From Clostridium minihomine (GTDB lineage: Bacteria > Bacillota > Clostridia > Oscillospirales > Acutalibacteraceae): 64,000 nt of DNA. The stretch is taken from assembly GCF_900240385.1 (NCBI RefSeq), contig NZ_OEQH01000001.1:620001-684000 (forward strand), read 5' to 3'. A program made the translations under genes and the position numbers. The notes below the pieces were generated by a model, which was not told the DNA's origin, ran no database searches, and saw only the letters and a list, made by a program, of their open reading frames with translations. The stretch's first letter is position 1, and every line of letters starts with the position of its first letter. This document shows, piece by piece, positions 44,166-54,600 of the stretch.

Positions 44166-45349
44166 TCAGCGGAGAAGCTTTTTGGGTTTGGCTTCAGCAT
44201 GGATTGGGCAGTGGCAGCAGCAAAGTGCGCAGAATCCTTTCCGGTTGTTCCGGTCTGGAAGAGTTTTGGAAGTCTGGCCCGCAGTTTTGGCGGATTTTGG
44301 GGATTTTCACAAACCGGGAACTGGGGGCACTGGAACAGTTCACCCCCGAGGATGCTCAGGGGATTATAGAACAGTCCCAGCAGCTGGGGCATCGGGTGCT
44401 GACCCCGGATAGTGAGGGATATCCCCGCTGTTTGTGGGAGATTCATAACCCTCCCTGTGCCCTTTATGTCAAAGGGGAGCTGCCTTTGGTGGACGAGCAG
44501 CCTGCCATCGCCATGGTGGGAACCCGGGATGCCACTCTTTCCGGCCGAAAGATTGCCTTTTCCCTTTCTTATCAGTTGGCTCAGGCAGGTGCGATAGTCA
44601 TTAGCGGCGGTGCCCGGGGAATTGACACGGCTGCCCATAAAGGTGCTTTGCAGGCACAGGGAAAGACGGTTTGTGTGTTGGGCTGCGGTCTGGAATATCC
44701 TTATTTGATGGAAAACGCGCAGCTGCGGCAGTGTATTGCCGAAAGCGGTGCATTGGTTTCGGAATACCCGCTGAAAACACCCGGTTCTAAAGTGGCATTT
44801 CCCATTCGTAACCGCATTATTTCTGGCCTTTCGTCGGGGATTGTGGTAGTGGAGGCGGCCGCCAAAAGCGGTTCTCTCATTACGGCGGATTTGGCTTTGG
44901 AGCAAGGGCGGGATGTGTTTGCCGTGCCTTGCGGAATTGATAACCCGGTATCCGGGGGAGTGAACAATCTGATTAAAAACGGCGCCGTGCCGGTCAGCAG
45001 CGCAGCGGAGATTCTGGAACCGTATCTGCACCGTTTTCCGCAAATGCGCCAGCTTTCTGGGCGGGCGGATTCCGGTGCTCTTTTTTCTGTTGTTCCGGAA
45101 CGCTCCCCTCAAAAGAAAAAATCCATTCCGCTTTCGCCAATGAATTCGGACAAGCCGAAGTTGGTGCACGGGGAAGCGTCTGACGACGCGGCGCTGGTGG
45201 ATTCTTTTTTGACCGGAGAAGCACTGCATTTGTCAGTGCTGGGGGAAAAGACCGACCTTTCGCCCCAACGGCTTCTGGCGGCTTTGACGGAATTGGAACT
45301 ATTGGGGCGTGCCCGGGCTTTGGGCGGCGGAAGATATCTGGCACAATGA
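44162..45349 (+). CDS. dprA: DNA processing protein DprA
   Basis: It loads RecA on incoming single-stranded DNA during transformation. The protein has 395 residues. The Rossmann-like core shows AMVGTRDATLSGRKIA, SGGARGIDTAAHKGAL, FPIRNRIISGLSSGIVVVEA and GSLITADLALEQGRDVFAVP. A C-terminal winged-helix-like domain follows (LSVLGEKTDLSPQRLLAAL). The start overlaps the methyltransferase stop. Other competence genes are not in the window. Confidence 0.94.
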   Translation: MISGEAFWVWLQHGLGSGSSKVRRILSGCSGLEEFWKSGPQFWRILGIFTNRELGALEQFTPEDAQGIIEQSQQLGHRVLTPDSEGYPRCLWEIHNPPCALYVKGELPLVDEQPAIAMVGTRDATLSGRKIAFSLSYQLAQAGAIVISGGARGIDTAAHKGALQAQGKTVCVLGCGLEYPYLMENAQLRQCIAESGALVSEYPLKTPGSKVAFPIRNRIISGLSSGIVVVEAAAKSGSLITADLALEQGRDVFAVPCGIDNPVSGGVNNLIKNGAVPVSSAAEILEPYLHRFPQMRQLSGRADSGALFSVVPERSPQKKKSIPLSPMNSDKPKLVHGEASDDAALVDSFLTGEALHLSVLGEKTDLSPQRLLAALTELELLGRARALGGGRYLAQ

Positions 45350-45376
45350 CAAAGCGGCTGATTTGTGGTAAGCTTT

Positions 45377-45411
45377 GTGAAAACCGGCCGAAAAAACAGA
45401 CGGTTTTCACA
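45377..45411. repeat. Inverted repeat between dprA and topA
   Basis: An 11-bp perfect stem (TGTGAAAACCG with CGGTTTTCACA), flanked by AAGC/GCTT, has a 13-base loop. No T-run follows. It could be a weak terminator for dprA or an operator before the topA promoter. Confidence 0.45.
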
Positions 45412-45462
45412 GCGCTTAATGATTAGAGTGGCAAGTTTTTCCATTTATTTTTGGTTGCCCTC

Positions 45463-45491
45463 TTGCGTAAATCCACAAGAGTGGATACAAT
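45463..45491 (+). promoter_or_regulatory. Promoter of topA
   Basis: TTGCGT (45463-45468), a 17-base spacer and TACAAT (45486-45491), 25 bases before the topA ATG. Confidence 0.65.
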
Positions 45492-45516
45492 CTTATAAGA
45501 AAGAGGTGGTTTTTAT

Positions 45517-47598
45517 ATGTCGAAATTGGTGATTGTTGAGTCACCTGCCAAGGCAAAAACAATCAAAAAGTATTTAGGCTCCGGTTATGAGGTAGTCGCT
45601 TCCATGGGTCATGTACGCGATTTGCCGGAAACCCGTTTGAGCGTGGATATAAAGCATGATTTTAAACCGAAGTATGAGATTATTAAGGGAAAAGAAAAAC
45701 TGGTACAGGAACTGAAGGATGCCGCTGAAAAAAGCGATTCCGTTTTTCTTGCAACTGACCCGGATCGGGAGGGCGAAGCAATTTCCTGGCACTTGGCTTA
45801 TATTCTGGATCTCGATACTGCCCAGGAAAACCGTGTCACCTTTAATGAAATTACCCCAACCGGTATTTCTGCCGGTATGGATCATCCCCGATCCATTGAT
45901 TTGGATTTGGTGAATGCTCAGCAGGCGCGCAGAGTTCTGGATCGCCTAGTGGGCTATAAACTCAGCCCCTTTCTGTCCCAGAAAATCCGCCGGGGCCTTT
46001 CTGCCGGACGAGTTCAGTCTGTGTCGGTTCGTCTGGTGGTGGACAGGGAAGAGGAAATCCGTGCTTTTGTGCCGGAAGAATATTGGAGCATTGACGCCAA
46101 GCTGATTCCTCAGGGAAGCCGCAAAGCCTTTGCCGCCGCTTTTTATGGCGATGCCAATGGCAAAATGAAGATAACCAACCAAGAGCAGGCCGACGAGATC
46201 TTAAAAAATCTGGAAAACGCAGAGTTCCGCGTTGCAAAAGTGAAAAAGGGATCTCGAAAAAAATCCCCTGCTCCGCCCTTTATTACTTCTACCTTACAGC
46301 AGGAAGCTTCCCGAAAACTGGGCTTTCAGGCTCGCCGCACGATGAAGGCGGCCCAAGAACTGTATGAAGGTGTGGAAATCGAAGGCATGGGCGCCATCGG
46401 TTTGATTACCTATATGAGAACGGACTCTTTGCGTATCTCAGAAGATGCGATTAAAGAGGCAGCAGAATATATTGAAGAGCGCTGGGGCAAAAAATATCTG
46501 CCCGATTCCCCGCGTCAGTTTAAAACAAAAGCAAATGCGCAGGATGGCCATGAGGCAATTCGGCCTTCTACCCCCAGCTTAACACCGGATCAAGTGAAAA
46601 GCAGCCTGAGCAACGATCAATATAAGCTGTATAAGCTTATTTGGGAACGCTTTATTGCCTGTCAAATGTCAAACTGCCTGCAAAGTACCACTCAGGCAGA
46701 GATATCCGCCGCGGATTATATCTTTAAAGCTTCGGGTTATACCGTTACCTTTGACGGCTTTACTGTGTTGTATGAGGAAGGTAAGGACGAAGAAACCGAG
46801 CAGGGCGGTGCGCTTCCGGTTTTGACAGCGGACATGCCGCTGAAAAAGAAGGAACTGGCCGGGAATCAGCATTTTACCCAGCCGCCGCCACGCTTTACTG
46901 AAGCGTCGCTCATTAAAGCTTTGGAAGAAAACGGAATTGGGCGCCCGTCCACTTATGCGGCAACCATTTCCACCATTACCGGGCGTGAGTATGTGGTTCG
47001 GGACGGAAAAGCGCTCAAGCCCACCGAGCTTGGTGAGGTTATTACAAATCTGATGCGGGAACGTTTCCCGAAAATTGTGAATGTGAAATTTACTGCTCAG
47101 GTTGAAAAAGATCTGGACAGTGTGCAGAGCGGTGAAACCGATTGGATCGAAACGCTTCACAACTTTTATGGGGATTTTGAAAAGACCCTGAAAAAAGCGA
47201 AAGAAGAAATGGAAGGCGTTAAAATCCAGCTAAAAGAGGATGAAACCGACGTTATCTGTGATAAATGCGGACGCAACATGGTGGTAAAGGTTGGGCGCTA
47301 TGGCAAATTTTTGGCCTGCCCCGGTTACCCGGAATGTAAAAACGTGAAAAAACTGGTCATTGAAAACGGTGCAGATTGCCCCAAATGCGGCGGCAAGGTG
47401 GTTGTGAAGAAAACCAAAAAGGGACGCGTGTTTTACGGATGCAACGAATACCCCAACTGTGATTTTGTTTCCTGGGACGAACCCACTATGGAAAAATGCC
47501 CTCGTTGCGGCAAGACTCTTTTGAAAAAGAAGGGCAAACACCCCAAAATGTACTGTGTCACACCGGACTGTGGATATGAGAAAGTGGAGGAAGAATGA
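45517..47598 (+). CDS. topA: DNA topoisomerase I
   Basis: It relaxes negative supercoils. The protein has 693 residues. The TOPRIM domain opens KLVIVESPAKAKTIKKYLG with the acidic DPDREGEAISWH. The active-site tyrosine is in GLITYMRTDSLRIS. Three C-terminal zinc ribbons with CxxC pairs are seen (CDKCG, CPKCG, CPRCG). AGAGGTGG precedes the ATG. The trmFO start overlaps its stop by four bases. Confidence 0.97.
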   Translation: MSKLVIVESPAKAKTIKKYLGSGYEVVASMGHVRDLPETRLSVDIKHDFKPKYEIIKGKEKLVQELKDAAEKSDSVFLATDPDREGEAISWHLAYILDLDTAQENRVTFNEITPTGISAGMDHPRSIDLDLVNAQQARRVLDRLVGYKLSPFLSQKIRRGLSAGRVQSVSVRLVVDREEEIRAFVPEEYWSIDAKLIPQGSRKAFAAAFYGDANGKMKITNQEQADEILKNLENAEFRVAKVKKGSRKKSPAPPFITSTLQQEASRKLGFQARRTMKAAQELYEGVEIEGMGAIGLITYMRTDSLRISEDAIKEAAEYIEERWGKKYLPDSPRQFKTKANAQDGHEAIRPSTPSLTPDQVKSSLSNDQYKLYKLIWERFIACQMSNCLQSTTQAEISAADYIFKASGYTVTFDGFTVLYEEGKDEETEQGGALPVLTADMPLKKKELAGNQHFTQPPPRFTEASLIKALEENGIGRPSTYAATISTITGREYVVRDGKALKPTELGEVITNLMRERFPKIVNVKFTAQVEKDLDSVQSGETDWIETLHNFYGDFEKTLKKAKEEMEGVKIQLKEDETDVICDKCGRNMVVKVGRYGKFLACPGYPECKNVKKLVIENGADCPKCGGKVVVKKTKKGRVFYGCNEYPNCDFVSWDEPTMEKCPRCGKTLLKKKGKHPKMYCVTPDCGYEKVEEE

Positions 47599-48896
47599 AG
47601 ATATCGGTAATCGGAGCCGGCTTAGCCGGCTGTGAGGCGGCCTGGCAGATTGCCTCCAAAGGGATTTCCGTGGATTTATACGAAATGAAGCCGATTCAGT
47701 ATTCTCCTGCCCATCAAAGCCCTGCATTTGCCGAATTGGTTTGTTCCAATTCTCTGAAGGCAGAACGTATTGCCAGTGCAGCCGGGCTTTTGAAAGAAGA
47801 AATGCGGCGGTTCGGCTCGCTGTTGATGCAGTGTGCCGATAAAGCAAGGGTGCCGGCTGGCGGCGCTTTGGCGGTCGATCGGGATATTTTTTCTTCTTTG
47901 GTCACACAGGCGATTGAGGAGCATCCCCTCATTCAGGTTCACACCGGTGTGGTGAAATCGATTCCGGATGACGGAATTCGTGTGGTTGCCACCGGGCCGC
48001 TGACAGCGCAGGAGCTGGCGGACGATATTGCCATCTTTTGTGCGGGAAGCCTGAGCTTTTATGATGCGGCTGCGCCGATTGTCACGGTGGAAAGTCTGGA
48101 TATGGATTCTTGCTTTGCAGCATCCCGGTATGACAAAGGCGGCGACGACGCGTACCTTAACTGCCCCATGAACAAAGAGGAATATGATGCTTTTTATGAC
48201 GCGCTGGTTTCGGCAGAACGGGCGCCCGTGCATGGCTTTGAAGCCGCCGACCCTAAAATCTATGAAGGCTGTATGCCGGTAGAAGTGATGGCGGGTCGGG
48301 GACGGGACACCTTGCGGTTCGGGCCTTTAAAACCGGTGGGCCTTCGGGATCCCAAAACAGGGCACAGACCTTGGGCTGTGGTTCAGCTGCGGCGTGAAAA
48401 TGCTGCCGCTACTTTGTATAATCTGGTAGGCTTTCAGACAAACCTGAAATTCCCGGAACAAAAACGGGTGTTTGGGATGATTCCTGCTTTGCGCAACGCC
48501 GAATTTGTGCGGTATGGTGTGATGCATCGCAATACTTTTGTCAATTCGCCAAAAGTGCTTCGGGCAGATTTCAGCCTGAAAAGCGATTCCACCCTGTTTT
48601 TTGCCGGTCAGCTGACCGGTGTGGAGGGATACATGGAATCCGCTGCGTCGGGCCTTATAGCAGGGCGCAATGCCGCAGCCCGGCTGATGGGTGAAGAAAC
48701 CGTTGTTTTGCCCCGAGAAACCATGATGGGCGCTTTGAGCCACTATCTGGTGGAATGTGATCCCGATCATTTTCAGCCCATGGGGGCGAATTTTGGGATT
48801 CTTCCGTCTTTGCCGGAGGCAATTCGAGATAAAAAAGCAAGATACGAGGCTTTGGCCCAGCGTTCGCTGGATCTTCTGGAACCGTACCTGAAATGA
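47595..48896 (+). CDS. trmFO: tRNA (uracil-54-C5)-methyltransferase, folate/FAD-dependent
   Basis: It makes ribothymidine at position 54 of tRNA using methylene-tetrahydrofolate and FADH2. The protein has 433 residues. The FAD-binding GAGLAGCEAAW is at the N terminus, followed by LVCSNSLKAERIASAAGLLK, a family block, and TGVEGYMESAASGL near the C terminus. ATGA overlap with topA implies coupling. Confidence 0.96.
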   Translation: MKISVIGAGLAGCEAAWQIASKGISVDLYEMKPIQYSPAHQSPAFAELVCSNSLKAERIASAAGLLKEEMRRFGSLLMQCADKARVPAGGALAVDRDIFSSLVTQAIEEHPLIQVHTGVVKSIPDDGIRVVATGPLTAQELADDIAIFCAGSLSFYDAAAPIVTVESLDMDSCFAASRYDKGGDDAYLNCPMNKEEYDAFYDALVSAERAPVHGFEAADPKIYEGCMPVEVMAGRGRDTLRFGPLKPVGLRDPKTGHRPWAVVQLRRENAAATLYNLVGFQTNLKFPEQKRVFGMIPALRNAEFVRYGVMHRNTFVNSPKVLRADFSLKSDSTLFFAGQLTGVEGYMESAASGLIAGRNAAARLMGEETVVLPRETMMGALSHYLVECDPDHFQPMGANFGILPSLPEAIRDKKARYEALAQRSLDLLEPYLK

Positions 48897-48928
48897 AAAA
48901 ATGGTTGCTGTGATTGGAGGTTGTTCCG

Positions 48929-49921
48929 ATGAAAATTATTGTAGATGCTTTTGGCGGCGATAACGCGCCGTTGGAAATCATGAAGGGCTGCGCAGATGCG
49001 GTGCAAAGTTTGGATATTGATATCATTCTGGTGGGTCAGCAGGAAGAGATTCGCAAGGTTGCCAAAGAGAATGAAATCTCTTTAGAGCGTATGGAGATTG
49101 TGGATGCTCCTCAAGTGATTACCATGGAAGATCATGCCGGAGAAATCATGAAAAGCAAAAAGGATTCTTCTATGGCGGAAGGACTTCGCCGTCTGGCTGC
49201 AGGGGAAGGGGATGCGTTTGTATCCGCCGGGAACAGCGGTGCTCTGGTAATGGGAGCCACGATGATTGTTAAGCGCATCAAGGGAGTTAAGCGGGTGGCA
49301 TTTGCCCCGATGATTCCGAAAAATGAGGGCTTTTTCATGCTGATTGACGGTGGAGCCAATGTGGATTGCCGGCCCGAAATGCTGCAGCAGTTTGGTGTGA
49401 TGGGTTCTATTTATCTGGAAAAGGTAATTGGAGTCGAAAAGCCCCGGGTTGCACTGGCAAATGTGGGAACCGAAGACAACAAAGGCGGCGAGCTGCAAAC
49501 TCAGGCATTCGCTATGCTCAAGGAATCGGATCTGAATTTTATCGGCAATATTGAAGCACGGGATATTTCGAACGGTGGCGCAGATGTGGTTGTAGCCGAC
49601 GGATTTACCGGGAATATTATCCTCAAGATGTTTGAGGGTGTGGTCATGATGATGATGGGTAAATTCAAAGAAGTCTTTGGGGCTAATGCCAAAAATAAAT
49701 TGGCAGCAGCCATGATTTTAAAAGATTTGGGCAAGCTGAAAAAGTCTATGGATTATAACGAGTATGGTGGCGCGCCGGTAATGGGTGCGGCAAAACCGGT
49801 GTTTAAGGTGCATGGCAGCGCCAAAGCACGCACGGTAGAAAGCGCTTTGCGGCTGACCAAAGCCTATGTGGAACAGAACGTGACCCAAGAAATCAGCCGT
49901 GCAGTGACTATGCAGGAATAA
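48929..49921 (+). CDS. plsX: Phosphate acyltransferase PlsX
   Basis: It converts acyl-ACP to acyl phosphate for phospholipid synthesis. The protein has 330 residues. It opens KIIVDAFGGDNAPLEIMKG and contains AFVSAGNSGALVMGA and VADGFTGNIILKMFEG. ATG 48929 follows GGAGGTTG. The gene usually seen next, acpP, is absent; rnc follows after 48 bases. Confidence 0.95.
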   Translation: MKIIVDAFGGDNAPLEIMKGCADAVQSLDIDIILVGQQEEIRKVAKENEISLERMEIVDAPQVITMEDHAGEIMKSKKDSSMAEGLRRLAAGEGDAFVSAGNSGALVMGATMIVKRIKGVKRVAFAPMIPKNEGFFMLIDGGANVDCRPEMLQQFGVMGSIYLEKVIGVEKPRVALANVGTEDNKGGELQTQAFAMLKESDLNFIGNIEARDISNGGADVVVADGFTGNIILKMFEGVVMMMMGKFKEVFGANAKNKLAAAMILKDLGKLKKSMDYNEYGGAPVMGAAKPVFKVHGSAKARTVESALRLTKAYVEQNVTQEISRAVTMQE

Positions 49922-49969
49922 GAAAAACAGTTTGAAAGTCCGGCAAAATCAGGAAGGGAGCGTGTGTAT

Positions 49970-50659
49970 ATGCAGAAACCCAGTCGAAAAGCATTGGAGG
50001 ACAAGCTTCAATACCATTTTAAAAACCAACAGTATTTAACAACCGCCCTGACCCATTCTTCTTATGCGAATGAGGTGAAGTCGGCGGGCCACAGCAACGA
50101 GCGCCTGGAATTTTTAGGGGATTCTATCCTCAGCGTGGTGGTTGCAGATTATTTGTTTAAAAATTGCCCCAATCTGCCGGAAGGCGAACTGACCAAAAAC
50201 CGTGCAGCTTTGGTTTGTGAAAAATCCTTGTGTGGCTTTTCTCGACAGCTGGATTTGGGCGAATACCTGCTTCTCAGCCGTGGGGAACAAAACTCTGGGG
50301 GACGCATGCGCCCTTCCATTTTAGCGGATGCTTTTGAGGCGTTAATCGCAGCCATTTATCTGGATTCCGGGCTGGAAGAGGCTCGCCGGTTTATTCTGCG
50401 CTTTGTTTTGCCGGTTTTGCAAACCGCAAAGCCCAAAGCGTTTAAGGATTATAAAACTTCTCTTCAGGAAATCATTCAGCAGAATCCGGAAGAGCAGCTG
50501 GAGTATGTTTTGATCGGGGAAAGCGGACCGGATCACGACAAGCACTTTACGGTGGAGGTTCGCCTGAACAGCAATGTGATCGGGAAAGGCGGCGGGCGCA
50601 GTAAGAAAGAGGCAGAGCAGCAGGCTGCCCGGGAAGCGCTGGAGCTGATGGGCTATTGA
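49970..50659 (+). CDS. rnc: Ribonuclease III
   Basis: It cleaves double-stranded RNA in rRNA processing. The protein has about 229 residues. The catalytic signature is NERLEFLGDSILSVVVADYL, the second acidic site is DAFEALIAAIYLD, and a dsRNA-binding domain forms the last ~70 residues (KDYKTSLQEIIQQ, GGGRSKKEAEQQAA). ATG 49970 is preferred for Shine-Dalgarno spacing; an in-frame GTG at 49964 is possible. Confidence 0.95.
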   Translation: MQKPSRKALEDKLQYHFKNQQYLTTALTHSSYANEVKSAGHSNERLEFLGDSILSVVVADYLFKNCPNLPEGELTKNRAALVCEKSLCGFSRQLDLGEYLLLSRGEQNSGGRMRPSILADAFEALIAAIYLDSGLEEARRFILRFVLPVLQTAKPKAFKDYKTSLQEIIQQNPEEQLEYVLIGESGPDHDKHFTVEVRLNSNVIGKGGGRSKKEAEQQAAREALELMGY

Positions 50660-51678
50660 AGCACGCAAATGTGTCCATTTTTATTCCCCATGCTGGCTGC
50701 CCCCAACAGTGCTCTTTCTGCAATCAGCGCAGCATCACAGGTCAGACTCAGCTGACGACCCCGGAACAGGTGAAAGACACGCTGGAACGGGCAGCAGAAC
50801 ATTTGAAAGAAAAAAGCCATTTTGCTGAAATTGCTTTTTTCGGCGGCAGCTTTACGGCAATCGAACGCAGCTACATGCTGTCGCTGCTGGAAGCCGCCGC
50901 TCCCTTTGTCAGGGACAAAATGTTCACTGGAATTCGCATTTCTACCCGTCCCGATGCCATTGATGATGAAATTCTGATGATTTTGCGGCAGTATGGTGTT
51001 ACCGTGATTGAACTGGGCGCCCAAAGTATGGACGACCGGGTTTTGCGGCAGAATCATCGGGGACATACGGCGGAGCAGGTGCGAAATGCGTCGAAGCAGA
51101 TCAAAAAAGCCGGATTTTCTTTGGGGCTTCAAATGATGACTGGTCTTTGGGGCGATTCTGTTTCCGGTGCGCTGCAAACCGCCCGGGAGGTTGCACAGCT
51201 TGACCCCGACTGCGTTCGCATTTATCCCGCCATTATTATGCGGGATACCGAGCTGGCCGAGCGGTACCTTTCGGGGGAATACATTCCCATGACGCTGGAA
51301 CAGTCGGTGGAGCTGTGCGGTGCTTTACTGGAATTTTTTGAGGAACGGAATATTCCCGTGATTCGATTGGGTTTGCACAGCACGCCCGAACTATTACGGG
51401 ATCGTCTGGCCGGGCCTTGGCACCCCGCTTTTCGGGAGCTTTGCGAAAGCCGGCTGTTTTTACTCCGCCTGAAAAACGCTTTTACCAGCCAGAGAATTCT
51501 CTCGGGCTCTTTTGAGATCCGGGTGGCTCCTTCTTGGGTTTCTCGGGCGGTGGGTCAAAAAAAGTGTAATGTAGCGGAACTGTCCGCTTTGGGCTATAAC
51601 GTCCAAATCAAGTCGGATCCTTTGGTGGAACCCGCCGATTTTGTTCTACGCAGTCAAACCCAACCCGAAAGCAGGTGA
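50656..51678 (+). CDS. Radical SAM protein (Elp3-like)
   Basis: A 340-residue radical SAM enzyme. The 4Fe-4S site is HAGCPQQCSFCNQ (C-X3-C-X2-C). GGSFTAIE and IELGAQSMDD follow the order of Elp3/HemN-related proteins, but the acetyltransferase domain of true Elp3 is missing. The TTG start overlaps the rnc stop by four bases (TTGA). It commonly sits between rnc and smc in Clostridia (recalled). The reaction is unknown; RNA modification is a reasonable guess. Confidence 0.85.
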   Translation: MKHANVSIFIPHAGCPQQCSFCNQRSITGQTQLTTPEQVKDTLERAAEHLKEKSHFAEIAFFGGSFTAIERSYMLSLLEAAAPFVRDKMFTGIRISTRPDAIDDEILMILRQYGVTVIELGAQSMDDRVLRQNHRGHTAEQVRNASKQIKKAGFSLGLQMMTGLWGDSVSGALQTAREVAQLDPDCVRIYPAIIMRDTELAERYLSGEYIPMTLEQSVELCGALLEFFEERNIPVIRLGLHSTPELLRDRLAGPWHPAFRELCESRLFLLRLKNAFTSQRILSGSFEIRVAPSWVSRAVGQKKCNVAELSALGYNVQIKSDPLVEPADFVLRSQTQPESR

Positions 51679-51684
51679 AAGTGA

Positions 51685-54600
51685 ATGCTTTTAAAGTCTT
51701 TGGAGCTTCAGGGCTTTAAGACCTTTCCCGACAAAACAATCCTCAAGTTCGATAAAGGCATCACCGCCGTGGTGGGGCCCAATGGCAGCGGAAAAAGCAA
51801 TGTGAGCGACGCCATCCGCTGGGTGTTGGGGGAACAGTCTGCCCGGGTGCTTCGCTGTTCCAAAATGGAAGACGTTATTTTTGGCGGTACGCCCGGCCGA
51901 AAGGCTCAAGGCTATGCAGAGGTTACTTTGACCTTTGACAATTCCGATCGTCAGCTGGATTTTGACAGCGATCAAGTGGCGGTTACCCGCCGGTATTACC
52001 GCTCTGGCGATAGCGAATATCTGCTCAATAAAAGCACCGTGCGCCTTCGGGACATCAACGAACTGTTTATGGACACGGGCATGGGGCGCGACGGCTATTC
52101 CATGATAGGCCAGGGCAAGATAGACAGCATTGTGGCCGCCCGCAGCGAGGACAGGCGCGAGATTTTTGAAGAAGCGGCCGGGATTTCCCGGTTCCGGTAC
52201 CGCAAAGGAGAATCGGAACGGCGGCTGAAACAGGCTCAGGAAAATCTGGTTCGCCTGTATGATATTTTTGCGGAACTCGAAGGGCGGGTCGGCCCTTTGC
52301 GCGAGCAGGCAGAAAAAGCGCAGCAGTACCTGGAATATGCCGGGGAAAAGCGAACGCTGGAAATCGGCCTGTGGCTGGACACCTTGGGGCGCTCCGGTCA
52401 GGTTTTACGGGAATATGAGGATAAGCTGGTTTTAATTCGTTCTCAGCAGGAAGAAGCGGAGCACCGCACCCAAGAGCTGGAAAAACAGATCGAAGAAAAC
52501 TATCAGGCGGTCAACGTCTGCACCGCCCGGATGGACGAAGCCAGAGCACTGGCAGCGTCACGGGAGGAAGAAGCGGCAAGAAGGGACGGCGATGCGGCCG
52601 TTCTGGAAAACGACCGAGAACATAACAAACAGAATCAGGAACGAACTTTGCAGGAGCTGGAGCGCTCTGCCCTTTCTGACGAAGAGCTGCAGCGCGAAAT
52701 TCAGGAAAAGCGACGTCAAATGGCCGAAAAGGATGAGTTGGTTCAGCAAAAGCAGCAGGAACTTTCCGGTTTTTCAAGGCGGCTTGAGGAATTGCGCAGT
52801 TCTATGGAACTGCATTCCGGTCAAATGGAAGAGCAGACGCGTCTGCTGACCCAGTTGACGCAGGATGCTTCGCAGAGGAAGATTCAAGAGATGACCGCGG
52901 CTTCTGCCATTACAGAAATTAACCTGCGTGGCAGTGCTGTGCAAGATACTCTTTTGGCACGGGAACAGCAGAAACAAGAGCTGTTGCAGAAGGAACGGGA
53001 ATGTGCCGAACTGCTGCAAAAGGCAGAAGACAGCATTCTTTCTTTGACTAATATGGTGCGCGGATTTGAACTGCGGCTGGAATCCCGGCGCAAACGGGTT
53101 GAAGATGCCCGTGGCCAAAGCGAGAAATTGCGTTTGGATGCAGGGGAAGAACAACGCCGTGTTCGGTTATTGGAAGAAATGGAGCGCAATCTGGAGGGCT
53201 TTGCTCACAGCGTTAAGACGGTGATGAAAGAGGTTTCCAGAGGAACTCTTTCCGGCATTCACGGGCCGGTATCCCGTCTTTTGCATGTTCCGGCAGAATA
53301 CGCTTTGGCAGTGGAAACCGCCCTCGGCGCTTCTATGCAGAATATTGTGGTGGAAACCGAACAGGACGCAAAGCGAGCCATCTCTCTCTTAAAACAGAGG
53401 GATTCGGGACGCGCCACCTTTTTGCCGCTGTCTACCATTCAGGGTAACTTGCTTCAGGAAAAAGGGCTTTTTGACTGCCCCGGTTTTGTTGGTGTGGCTT
53501 TTTCCCTGTGCGGCTGTGAAGAGAAGTATGGCGGCGTGATGCGGTCTTTACTGGGCCGGATTGTGATTGCCGAGGATTTGGACAGCGCCGTGGCCATTGC
53601 CAAGCGGTTTTCTTATCGGTTCCGGGTGGTGACTTTGGACGGTCAGGTGGTAAACACCGGCGGTTCGCTGACCGGTGGATCCTTGACGAAAAATGCAGGG
53701 CTTTTAAGCCGGGCGGCTAAAATAGAACAAACAAAAGAAAAGGCAGCTGCTTTGCAGAAGAAGGCAGAAGAAGCCGACGCCGCACTGAAAGCGGCGCAGG
53801 CGGAATATTCCACCGCGCAGGCCTCTTTGTCTGCTGCACAGGCAGAATTGAGTGTGGCCAAAGAAGACAGAGTCAACCTGCAAGCAGAATGCGGCAGGCT
53901 GCGGGCGGAACTTCAAAGTTTGCAGGACAGCACCAAAGAGCTGGAAACGGAGCAAAGCCGTTCCCAACAGCGGCTGGAAGAACTTCGGGTGCAAAAGGAA
54001 CAGGCTGCCAAGCAGGCGGCAGAAATAGAGGAGCAGATTTTTGGCCTTCGGCAAAGTATGAGCCAAATCACTGGCGACCGGGAGGAACTGGACAGACGGT
54101 ATCAGGATTTGACAGATGCTTTGCAGGATGCGCGAATGACATCGCTTTCTGCTCAAAAGGAAAAAGAAGCTCTGGAAAGCTCTGCACAGGAACTGGAAAA
54201 CCGCCGCCGGGATTATTCTGGATTGGCCGATCGGCTGAATCGGGAATTGGAACAGCTAAAAGAGCAAAACCGGGATCTGGAGCAGCGGGCCGCAACACTT
54301 CGGCAGCAGGCCGCCCAGTTGCGGGAATCTGCCATTTTGGCCCGAAACAGTGTGGAGCAGATTATTGCGGAGCGCACCGAACTGGAAAAGAATGCGGCTC
54401 AGCTTCGCACCTTGGAACGGGAACAGTCCGGCACGAAGGAAACCATTGGGCAGGAAATTGCCCGTTTGGAAGAACGGCGTGCGGGTGTGCAAAAGGAATA
54501 CGACGAAATAATCTCTCGTTTGTGGGAAGAATATGAGCTGACACGCCGGGAAGCCGAGGCAGTCTGCCCAAAGCTTTCGGATATCAGCGGTTCCAAAAAG

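Noticed and set aside
43895-45229. 444-codon ORF antisense to dprA and the methyltransferase gene
   Set aside because: It is a shadow of two convincing sense genes; the composition is Arg/His/Gln-rich as in antisense artefacts.
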